Source: Myceligenerans crystallogenes (GTDB lineage Bacteria > Actinomycetota > Actinomycetes > Actinomycetales > Cellulomonadaceae). From it: DNA of 64,000 bases. A program made the translations under genes and the position numbers. The DNA lies in contig NZ_BAAANL010000001.1 of NCBI RefSeq assembly GCF_039529775.1, forward strand, positions 1,054,001 to 1,118,000, read 5' to 3'. A model generated the notes under the pieces. It saw only the letters and a program-made list of their open reading frames with translations. It had not been told where the DNA came from and searched no databases. The stretch's first letter is position 1; each line of letters begins with the position of its first letter. Positions 1-8,804 of the stretch are shown in pieces.

Positions 1-1238
1 GCGGCGAGCAGGCCGGTCACCAGGGCGATCCAGCCGCTCGCGGCGGCGAGGGCCGACGCCTTGGCGAGACTGATCCCGGCGTGGCTCCCGGTGCGGGCGA
101 TGTCGTCGTGGGCGCGGGTCGTGAAGGCGTCGAAGGCGTTCCCGGCCGAGCCCTGCCCGGTGGCGATCGCCCGCTGCACCGCCTCCTCCCAGCGGCCGGC
201 GTCGTCGGCCTCGCGGATCCCGGCGTGGTGCGTCACCCACTCCTCCAGCAGGTCGCGGGTGGGGCGGTCGGTGCCGGCGGCGTCGTCGGACGCGGACAGG
301 AGCTCGGTGGCGCGGGCCGTCGACCTCTGGAAGCGGCGTTCGTGCTCCTGGCCGGAGCCGCGCTTGATGAGCGTGAGCGACTCCTGCGACTTCGCGTCCG
401 TGGCCTCGGCGAGCGCGGCCGACGTCGCGACCGTCGCCGCGTAGGGGCCCGCCGCGACCTCGCGCGCGACCGTGTTGCCGCCGATCACCCCGGCACTGAC
501 CGAGACGCAGCCGATCAGGGCGAGCACGGTGGCGACCACGAGCCACGGGCTGATCATGCGGTGCGTGCGGCGGGCGAGCCACCACTGGACCAGCAGGAGC
601 ACGACGAGTCCCGCGACCACGACGATCAGCGCGGACTGCCGGGCCGCGACGTGGTCGAGGTGGGAGCCCATGCGGGTGGTGAGGCGGGTGGCGACGTCGT
701 CCAGGACCGGGAGGACCTCCTCGTGCAGCGTGGCCGAGGCGAGGTCCAGGTAACCGGTGCCGACGGGGAAGCCCTGGCGGTTGTTGGCGCGGGCGGACTC
801 GATGAGGCCGGAGTAGCGCTGGACGGCGTCGGAGATCGCCGCGAGGTCGTCCGAGCGCTCCGGGGCGCGGGCGGCCAGCGGCGGGATCGAGCGGGCGCCC
901 GCGGTGAGGTGGCGGGAGTAGCTCTCGCGGGTGGCCGTGGGTTCGAGGCCGCCGACCAGGAACGCGCTGGTCGCGGCGGCGTCGGCGGAGACGACGTGGT
1001 TGCGCAGCTCCTGGGTCGCGACGAGGTCGACGGCGTCGGCGTGGGCGGTGTCGAGATCCTTCGACTGCCCGCTGCCCGCGAGGTATCCCGCGATGCCGAT
1101 CGCCAGGCAGGCCAGCACGGAGGCGATCTGCGCGAGCCCGAGGCGCCCGGGCGTCCCGGCCATGGCGTTGGCCGCACGCTGCGCGAGCCCGTCAGAAGGG
1201 GTGGGTGAACCGGGCCGGGTCGGGGCGGCCACGGTCAT
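1..1238 (-). CDS. Four-TM membrane protein with two extracytoplasmic domains, 3' end cut by window
   Basis: The reading frame starts at ATG 1238 with a GGAGG site eight bases upstream and runs off the left edge, so 412 residues are visible. Hydrophobic segments lie near residues 36-54, 199-217, 231-253 and 393-412. They enclose two helical, Ala/Asp-rich extracytoplasmic domains of about 140 residues each, so the protein looks like a tandem duplication of a TM-sensor-TM unit. This layout resembles actinobacterial GlnX, the membrane partner of GlnH and PknG in glutamate/aspartate sensing. That identity is a guess, because the genes that would confirm it lie outside the window. No catalytic motif is visible. 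A tRNA gene lies 147 bases upstream on the same strand. Confidence 0.7.
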   Translation of the reverse strand, partial: MTVAAPTRPGSPTPSDGLAQRAANAMAGTPGRLGLAQIASVLACLAIGIAGYLAGSGQSKDLDTAHADAVDLVATQELRNHVVSADAAATSAFLVGGLEPTATRESYSRHLTAGARSIPPLAARAPERSDDLAAISDAVQRYSGLIESARANNRQGFPVGTGYLDLASATLHEEVLPVLDDVATRLTTRMGSHLDHVAARQSALIVVVAGLVVLLLVQWWLARRTHRMISPWLVVATVLALIGCVSVSAGVIGGNTVAREVAAGPYAATVATSAALAEATDAKSQESLTLIKRGSGQEHERRFQRSTARATELLSASDDAAGTDRPTRDLLEEWVTHHAGIREADDAGRWEEAVQRAIATGQGSAGNAFDAFTTRAHDDIARTGSHAGISLAKASALAAASGWIALVTGLLA

Positions 1239-1385
1239 CGGCGATACCTCCGGTGCTGGGGCAGTGCTTTCCGCGCCACCGGGGGCGCCGGAACATAGTT
1301 GCTCAGGACACGGTAGATCCAGGCGGGTGATCCTGCTACCGCTGCCCGGGTGAAAAACACAGGGGCGGTCGCTTCAGTGGACGGG

Positions 1386-1459
1386 CGCCCCCGGCAGGAT
1401 TCGAACCCGCGCCACCCGGAGTAGAAAGCCGGTGCTCTATCCAACTGAGCTACGGAGGC
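1386..1459 (-). tRNA. tRNA-Arg (anticodon UCU)
   Basis: Read on the minus strand, the 74-nt gene begins GCCTCCG at 1459 and ends CGGGGGC plus a discriminator G at 1386. The acceptor stem has seven pairs, one of them a G-U wobble. The D arm (AGCTCAGTTGG), anticodon loop with T33-TCT-A37, and T arm (GGTTCGAATCC) are all present. There is a C-T mismatch at the bottom of the anticodon stem. CCA is not encoded. Confidence 0.93.
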
Positions 1460-1601
1460 ATGCGCCGCGAAGGCGCGCGCCTATCGTATCGATCCTGGCC
1501 GCGGTTGTGGAATGTGTGTCGTGAACCTGGTTCCTCCGCCCGGTGCCCTGTGGCCTGAGTGATGAACTAGATGTGAGGATCATGGCGGTACGCACGGCTC
1601 G

Positions 1602-1635
1602 GATCTGCGGCTCGTCCTCGAACCGGCCGCAGATC
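1602..1635 (+). promoter_or_regulatory. Stem-loop in the leader of the first GTPase pair
   Basis: GATCTGCGGC (1602-1611) and GCCGCAGATC (1626-1635) form a perfect 10-bp stem with a 14-nt loop, 51 bases before the GTG start at 1687. No T-run follows, so a leader structure fits better than a terminator. The function is unknown. Confidence 0.4.
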
Positions 1636-1686
1636 GGTGGTGTTTCCCGGTTGGCAACCTTCAGCCGGACCTATCAGGATGAACCC

Positions 1687-3591
1687 GTGACTCTCGGAAC
1701 GCGCTCTGCCGCGCTCAGCCGCCGGGGTGGAGTCGACCCCGACGTGGCCGAGCAACTCGGCTTCACGGTGCACGATGTCGTGACGGACCTTCGTCGCGAC
1801 ATCGAGGCCGTGAGGCTCCCGCTCCCGATCGAGGGGGCCGGCGACGCCGAAGCCTCCCGGGTGCGCCTGCTCGCGCAGCTCGACGAGCATCTGCTGCCAC
1901 GGCTCGCCGAACTGTCCAGCCCTGCGCTCGTGGTGCTCGCGGGCTCGACCGGCGCGGGCAAGTCGACCATCTTCAACAGCCTGCTGCGCGGCGACATCTC
2001 CGACGCCGGCGTGCTGCGCCCCACCACCCGCGAGCCGGTGGTCGGCATCCACCCGCGGGACCGCCCCACGCTCAAGGCCGGCCCGGTCACCGAGCTCGCG
2101 CGCGTCGTCGAGCATCAGGGCGTGCCGCGCGGCACGGCCCTGCTCGACGCGCCCGACCTCGACTCGTTCGTCTCGCAGAACCGCTCGACGGCCGCCAAGC
2201 TGCTCGAGGGCGCGGACCTGTGGCTGTTCGTCACGACCGCAGCCCGGTACGGCGACGCCCTGCCGTGGGAGGCCCTGGACCGGGCGCGCGAGCGGGGCGC
2301 GAGCGTGGCCATGGTGCTCAACCGGGTCAGCCCGGAGGACCTGGCGGAGATCCGGGCCGACCTCAACGCGCGGATGCGGGAGCGCGGCATGACGGACGCG
2401 CCGCTGTTCGTCATCCCGGACGTCGGCCCGCACGAAGGGCTGCTCGACACGCGGCTGGTCGCCGGGATCGGGCGCTGGCTGGCGATGATGGCCGGGCCCG
2501 AGCGGTCCCGGACCGTGGTGCTGCGCACCCTCCGGGGCGCGATCAAGGCGCTGCCGGGCTGGGTGGACAGCCTCGTGGAGGCCGTCGACGCCCAGGGCGC
2601 GGCGGCCCGGGAACTGCGGCGCGTGGTCGACGCCGTCCTCCCCGGCGCCCAGGACGAGGCGCGCTCCGCCGTGCTGGCGGCCACGAGCGGCGGGGCGCAG
2701 GTCGCCGCCAGGTTCGGCGAGCTGGTCGCGAGGCAGCGGATCGACAGGGTGACGGTCAAGGACGGCGTCGTGCGCTCCACCAAGCGGGGCGGGCGCGCCC
2801 GCGAGGAGGCGCTGGGCGGGCTGCGCGACGTCGTCGTCCAGGCCGCGGAGCGTGCGCTCGCCGCGGCGGGTGCGCGGACCGAGGAGAAGCTGCGGGCCGC
2901 GCTGTCCGGGCCGGGGGCGCCGCCCGGCGGCGCGCAGGCGGCCCCGCAGGGCGGGGAACGCGAGTCCGCGCGCGCCGGGCGGGCCGCCGCCGGGGCGGCG
3001 GAGTGGGTCGCCGACGGCGACCGGCTGGTCGCGGCGCTCGGGGCTCGGGTGACCGGGGGCGCCGACGGCGCCTCGGCGGAGGCGAGCGCCGCCTCCGCGG
3101 GTGCGAACGGTTCCGCCGGTGCGGGCGACGCCCCTGCGGGCGCGAACGGCGATCCGGCGGACGCGAACAGCGATCCGGCGGGTACCGGCGGCGGCGCCGG
3201 GGGCGCGGACGCCGCTCCGGCCCGTGCGAACGGTTCCGCCGGTGCGGGCGACGCCGGCGGGCAGGGCGTCCACGATGCGGACGCCCTGCCCGCGATCGAC
3301 GCCGCCGTCGTGGACGCCGCGCGCAAGGCGTTCGGCCCCGCCGGGCTCTCGGCCCTGCTGCTCGCCGCGGCCCTCGGGAACGAGGACGCCGCGCGGCTCG
3401 CGGGCCGCGTGCTCGGGGAGCCGGCCGGCGAGCTCGCCGCGCGCCTGCGGGCCGGGCTCGCGGACCGTACCGCGCTAGCAGTTGCGGATGAGGCCCGATC
3501 TGTCCAGAGTGCGCTTGAGATCCCCGCACTCGCCGACGACGCGGCCGCCCCGCTGCGCGTTCGGCTCGCCGAGCTCAGGAGGCTGACATGA
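1687..3591 (+). CDS. Dynamin-like/YfjP-type GTPase, pair 1 protein A
   Basis: This is a 634-residue GTPase with a P-loop GSTGAGKST near residues 86-94, a switch region around LRPTTREP, a G3-type LLDAPD motif and the segment DLWLFVTTAARY. GTG 1687 was chosen because it has AGGA upstream and gives an N-terminus matching the paralogue at 8805; an upstream ATG (1543) would add 48 unlikely residues. The C-terminal third has an Ala/Gly/Asn-rich linker with internal DNA repeats (about 3085-3270) followed by a short helical domain. The stop overlaps the next start as ATGA, so the two are probably made together. Paired GTPases of this kind include Streptomyces DynA/DynB and mycobacterial IniA/IniC, which act on membranes. 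Membership of that group is inferred from the pairing and motifs. Confidence 0.8.
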   Translation: MTLGTRSAALSRRGGVDPDVAEQLGFTVHDVVTDLRRDIEAVRLPLPIEGAGDAEASRVRLLAQLDEHLLPRLAELSSPALVVLAGSTGAGKSTIFNSLLRGDISDAGVLRPTTREPVVGIHPRDRPTLKAGPVTELARVVEHQGVPRGTALLDAPDLDSFVSQNRSTAAKLLEGADLWLFVTTAARYGDALPWEALDRARERGASVAMVLNRVSPEDLAEIRADLNARMRERGMTDAPLFVIPDVGPHEGLLDTRLVAGIGRWLAMMAGPERSRTVVLRTLRGAIKALPGWVDSLVEAVDAQGAAARELRRVVDAVLPGAQDEARSAVLAATSGGAQVAARFGELVARQRIDRVTVKDGVVRSTKRGGRAREEALGGLRDVVVQAAERALAAAGARTEEKLRAALSGPGAPPGGAQAAPQGGERESARAGRAAAGAAEWVADGDRLVAALGARVTGGADGASAEASAASAGANGSAGAGDAPAGANGDPADANSDPAGTGGGAGGADAAPARANGSAGAGDAGGQGVHDADALPAIDAAVVDAARKAFGPAGLSALLLAAALGNEDAARLAGRVLGEPAGELAARLRAGLADRTALAVADEARSVQSALEIPALADDAAAPLRVRLAELRRLT

Positions 3592-5207
3592 CGAGCGTGA
3601 CGGGCAACACGGTGCGGGCCACGGGCCGTGCCGACCACGACGCCGCCCTGCGGGCCCGCACCGAGGACCTCGGGCGCGCCCTGCAGGTGGCCGGGTCCCG
3701 CCTCGACGACGCCGTGTTCGGGCGGGTGGCCGGCGCCGTGGCCGGGGTGCGCGAGCGCATCGCGCTCGGCGTCGGCCACACGGTCGTGGCGCTCGCGGGC
3801 GGCACCGGCTCGGGCAAGTCGAGCCTGTTCAACCGCGTCTCGCGGCTGTCGTTCGCCGACGTCGGCGTGCGGCGGCCCACCACCGCGAAGGTGTCGGCCT
3901 GCTCGTGGTCCGACGACGCCGCCGCGCTGCTGGACTGGCTGGGGGTCGAGCGCGAGCGCCGCATCATGCGCGCGGGCGAGCTGGACGGCGCGGACGAGGA
4001 GGGCCTGGGCGGGCTGGTGCTGCTCGACCTGCCGGACCACGACTCGGTCGCGCCCGGGCACCGCGACATCGTGGACCGCGTGCTGCCGCTGGTCGACCTG
4101 CTCGTGTGGGTGGTCGACCCGCAGAAGTACGCGGACGACGCGCTGCACTCGGGATACCTGCGCGGCGGTGGCGCGCGTCCCGGCTCGATCGTCGTGGTGC
4201 TGAACCAGATGGACACGGTCCCGCCGGGGCAGCAGGACACGCTGATCCGCGACGTGGCGCGGCTGATGCGGGACGACGGGCTGGGTGACGTGCCGGTGGT
4301 GCCGGTGTCGGCGAAGACCGGCTACGGCGTCCCGGAGCTGCGGGACCTGCTCGAGGAGGCGGTGGCACGGCGGTCGGTGGCGGCCGGGCGGGCGGCGGCG
4401 GAGCTGGACGGTGCCGCGGCCGCGTTGCTCGAGGAGACCCCGGCGGAGGTGCCCTGGCACACGACCGCGGTGCTGGCCGCGGAGACGGAGGCGCTGGCGG
4501 AGGCGGCCGGGCTCGGGCCGGTCGCGGCGCAGGTGGCGGCCTCGGTGCAGAACGGGTACGGGCGGCCCGAGTTCCCGGCGCCGGACCCGGACGCGGTGTC
4601 GCTGTCCCGGGCGCGCTGGCTGACGACGGCAGGGGAAGCGCTGCGGCCGGGCTGGCAGCGGTCCCTGGCGGAGACGGTCGCGTCCGCCGATCAGGTCGCG
4701 TCCGCGCTTGGGGCGGCGCTGCAGGGCGTGACGCTGGACGTGCGCGGCCCCGCGTCGGCGAAACCGCTGCGTCGGGTGGCGCTGGCGTTCGTGGTGCTGG
4801 CCGTGGTCCTCGGTCTCGCGACCGTCCTGGCCTCGATGCGCGTGCTGCGGCTGGGTGACCCGGGTACGACCGTGCTGGGCGTGGCGGGGGTGGTCGCGGC
4901 GCTGGCGGCGCTCGGGGTGTTCTTCGCCTCGACGCGGATCCGCCGGACGCTGGCCCGGCGGCGGGAGCAGGCGGTGCTCGCGGCGGGCCGGGCGGCGGTC
5001 GAGCGGGTGCTGGAGCAGACGCTCGGCGTGCCGACGCAGGCGCTGCTCGACGATCACCGCAAGGTCCGGGAGCTCGCGCAGTCCGCGCGTGACGAGGGAC
5101 CCTCAGTGAGCGATCAGGCCGATCCGACGCCGACCACAGGGCCCGGATCCGGCTCTGCGTACACAGCCCCGGTTCCGGGACGGTCCGTGGCGGCGGCCCG
5201 CGCGTGA
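3588..5207 (+). CDS. Dynamin-like GTPase with C-terminal membrane segments, pair 1 protein B
   Basis: The 539-residue protein has a P-loop GGTGSGKSS near residues 70-78, an RRPTT switch segment, a G3-type DLPDHDSV motif, and VVLNQMD as the base-recognition (NKxD-like) motif. Two adjacent hydrophobic segments at roughly residues 398-417 and 425-444 should anchor it as a membrane hairpin, as in bacterial dynamins. Its ATG lies inside the stop region of the preceding gene (ATGA, 3588-3591), which indicates translational coupling. The protein is closely related to the B protein of pair 2 (10835-12544), sharing the segment LLVWVVDPQKYAD. A role in membrane remodelling or septation is inferred, not shown. 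Confidence 0.8.
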   Translation: MTSVTGNTVRATGRADHDAALRARTEDLGRALQVAGSRLDDAVFGRVAGAVAGVRERIALGVGHTVVALAGGTGSGKSSLFNRVSRLSFADVGVRRPTTAKVSACSWSDDAAALLDWLGVERERRIMRAGELDGADEEGLGGLVLLDLPDHDSVAPGHRDIVDRVLPLVDLLVWVVDPQKYADDALHSGYLRGGGARPGSIVVVLNQMDTVPPGQQDTLIRDVARLMRDDGLGDVPVVPVSAKTGYGVPELRDLLEEAVARRSVAAGRAAAELDGAAAALLEETPAEVPWHTTAVLAAETEALAEAAGLGPVAAQVAASVQNGYGRPEFPAPDPDAVSLSRARWLTTAGEALRPGWQRSLAETVASADQVASALGAALQGVTLDVRGPASAKPLRRVALAFVVLAVVLGLATVLASMRVLRLGDPGTTVLGVAGVVAALAALGVFFASTRIRRTLARRREQAVLAAGRAAVERVLEQTLGVPTQALLDDHRKVRELAQSARDEGPSVSDQADPTPTTGPGSGSAYTAPVPGRSVAAARA

Positions 5208-5262
5208 TGCTGGATCCGTCGGGCGGCACGGGGCCGCGCGACGGATCCGGGAGGAGCACGTG

Positions 5263-5901
5263 GTGAGCAACGAGGTGATGGTGACGGTGACCGGGAACGC
5301 CGGGAGCACGCCGGTGATCAACCGGTCCGCGCGGGGCACCGAGTGGACGCAGTTCTCGGTGGCGAGTACCCGGCGGATCCGGGGCGCCGACGGCGGGTTC
5401 CACGACGGGCAGACGCTGTGGTTCAAGGTCAAGGCGTGGGGGCTGGCGGCGTCGAACATCGCCGCGAGCGTCGAGAAGGGGCAGCCGCTGGTGGTGACGG
5501 GCCGGCTCGAGGTCGACGAGTGGCAGTCGGAGCTGGGCCCGCGGATGGGGCTGGTCATCAACGCGGAGACGGTGGGACACAACCTGGCGCGCGGCCGGAC
5601 CGCGTTCACCCGGGTGGTGCAGGCCGCGGAGCCGCCCGGCGCGCCGGTGGAGCACGGCGGGGGCATGGCCCGCAGCGGTGCGCACGGGCAGCCGCCGGAC
5701 CCGTACGCGACGTCGGTGCCGCGGTCCGGGCCGCACGGCCTCGACGGGGACGACGATGCCGGGGGCCCTGACGCCGAGGATCACGACGCCGAGGATCACG
5801 ACGCCGGCGACAGCGGCGGTGACCTGGCCGGTGGCGAGCCGGACGGCGTCCTGGAGCCCGTCGGCGCGGGCGCCGGGCGCGACAGGGACCTGACCGCGTA
5901 G
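5263..5901 (+). CDS. ssb: Single-stranded DNA-binding protein (OB fold), paralogue without the acidic tip
   Basis: Residues 1-110 form a typical SSB OB-fold, with ITGNAG-like and WTQFSVAST strands, LWFKVKAWG and PLVVTGRLEVDEW. Tandem GTG codons at 5260 and 5263 could both start; 5263 is preferred because GGGAGGAG lies at a better distance. The tail is Asp/Glu/His-rich with short DAEDHDAG-type repeats. It ends in DRDLTA rather than the acidic DDDIPF-like tip that recruits partner proteins in the main SSB, so this is probably an accessory SSB. It sits 55 bases after the first GTPase pair and ahead of ettA. Confidence 0.85.
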   Translation: MSNEVMVTVTGNAGSTPVINRSARGTEWTQFSVASTRRIRGADGGFHDGQTLWFKVKAWGLAASNIAASVEKGQPLVVTGRLEVDEWQSELGPRMGLVINAETVGHNLARGRTAFTRVVQAAEPPGAPVEHGGGMARSGAHGQPPDPYATSVPRSGPHGLDGDDDAGGPDAEDHDAEDHDAGDSGGDLAGGEPDGVLEPVGAGAGRDRDLTA

Positions 5902-5916
5902 GCTGGGGGCCGACGA

Positions 5917-5980
5917 CGCCCGCCGCGCGCGACCATCTCAGGAGCACGTCGTGCGCGAGCACGTCGCGGCGCGGCGGGCG
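5917..5980 (+). promoter_or_regulatory. Long hairpin between ssb and ettA
   Basis: CGCCCGCCGCGC (5917-5928) pairs perfectly with GCGCGGCGGGCG (5969-5980). The 40-nt interior contains two copies of GAGCACGTCG. The structure ends 42 bases before the ettA start. It could terminate ssb transcripts or act as a leader element for ettA. No T-run follows. Confidence 0.45.
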
Positions 5981-6022
5981 CAACCCTCTCTCCCTACCTG
6001 TTGAAACGGTGGAACGAAGGCA

Positions 6023-7705
<1,683 letters not shown>

Positions 7706-7742
7706 CACCGCGACCGAGGCCCGGCCGGTCGTGACCACTTCC

Positions 7743-7790
7743 TGATTCACTCCGTTCCCGCGACCCCATTGCCGGGAATGGGGTGAATCA
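7743..7790 (+). promoter_or_regulatory. Nested and mutually exclusive inverted repeats upstream of the APH-like gene
   Basis: TGATTCAC (7743-7750) pairs with GTGAATCA (7783-7790), and TTCCCG (7755-7760) pairs with CGGGAA (7773-7778). An alternative stem pairs CCCCATT (7764-7770) with AATGGGG (7777-7783) and shares bases with both. The element ends 14 bases before ATG 7805, where alternative folding could affect translation; it could equally terminate ettA or be an operator. Confidence 0.4.
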
Positions 7791-7804
7791 GCGAAGATCA
7801 CGGC

Positions 7805-8758
7805 ATGGCGAATTCTCTTCCGCTCCCCAGCTGGCCCGACCTGCCGCCCCCGGTCCGCGCGCGGATCTCGAAGGAACTCGGCGCACGGGTGCTGGGCTGG
7901 AAGAACCTTCCCGCCGACGTCGTACCGGGCGCCAAGCTGCAGGTGCAGACCAGCCTGGGCAGCGTGGTCCTGACGGTCGTGAGCATCTCGGACGCGGACG
8001 GTCTCGAGGTGGCACGGCGGGAGATCGCCGTCGTCCGCGCGCTTCCGAAGGGCGCGCCCGCGCCCGAGCTGTTGTGGTCCTTCGACGAGGACTTCGGGGA
8101 CTTCGGGCACTGGATCGTGGCGGGCTGGGGCATGCGCGTGGTCCGCCCCGTCGGCCCGGAGTGGACCCAGGAGGAGGTGGCCGCCACCCTGGGCGTGCTG
8201 CGGCAGGTCAACGAGATCGAGGCGCCCCCGGGCGCGCCCTATCTCGAGGCGCGCGAGCTGTTCGCCGCGGGGTCGTGGATCCGGCTCGCGAACGAGCGGC
8301 CCGACGGGCTGCGGGGCTTCTCGCCCTGGCTGGAACCGCGCCTGGACGCCCTGGCCCAGATCGCGGCGCACACCGCGGAGGCGGTCTCCGGCTCGCACCT
8401 CCTGCACGGCGCCCCGGACCGCCGCACCCTGATGATCCCGCTGTCCCCGCAGGAGCAGGGCATCGCGGTCGGCTGGTTCCGCGCCGCCCGCGGGGCCCCG
8501 TTCGTGGACGTGATCCAGCTCCTCGCCCAGATCCGCACCGACGGCGGCCCCGCGCCCGAGGTCGTCCTGGCCCAGCACCCGCTGCCGCCCACGGTCGATC
8601 CGGACGCCGTGACCTGCCTGGTGACCGCGCTCACCGGCCAGTACATCGAGCAGGCCCTCGGCCCGGTCCCCGCGGCCGGGACCACGCAGCGCGCGCCGGC
8701 GCAGCACGCGCTGGCGAGAGTCTGCGTGGAATGGCTCCGGCGGCGGCTCGGCTTCTGA
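7805..8758 (+). CDS. APH-fold (aminoglycoside phosphotransferase-like) protein with degenerate active site
   Basis: The 317-residue protein shows the layout of APH/choline-kinase-fold enzymes. It has an N-lobe with REIAVVRALP (about residues 62-71), then LLHGAPDRRT (about 199-208) where the Brenner loop HGD normally lies, then VGWFRAARGAPFVDV where the metal-binding DW motif normally lies. The catalytic Asp is Ala203 and the metal-binding Asp is Gly223, so phosphotransfer is unlikely. The family call is by pattern recognition and the pseudokinase reading is inference. The gene lies between ettA and the second GTPase pair, all on the same strand, 46 bases before the next start. Confidence 0.6.
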   Translation: MANSLPLPSWPDLPPPVRARISKELGARVLGWKNLPADVVPGAKLQVQTSLGSVVLTVVSISDADGLEVARREIAVVRALPKGAPAPELLWSFDEDFGDFGHWIVAGWGMRVVRPVGPEWTQEEVAATLGVLRQVNEIEAPPGAPYLEARELFAAGSWIRLANERPDGLRGFSPWLEPRLDALAQIAAHTAEAVSGSHLLHGAPDRRTLMIPLSPQEQGIAVGWFRAARGAPFVDVIQLLAQIRTDGGPAPEVVLAQHPLPPTVDPDAVTCLVTALTGQYIEQALGPVPAAGTTQRAPAQHALARVCVEWLRRRLGF

Positions 8759-8804
8759 CGGCCCGCGCGAGCCTGGCCTGCGTGCTTGCGGCAGACTGTG
8801 CGCC

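Noticed and set aside
81..1208. Plus-strand open frame over the left end
   Set aside because: The minus strand has a good ribosome site at 1238, four membrane segments and normal composition; the plus frame is Gly/Arg/Asp shadow.
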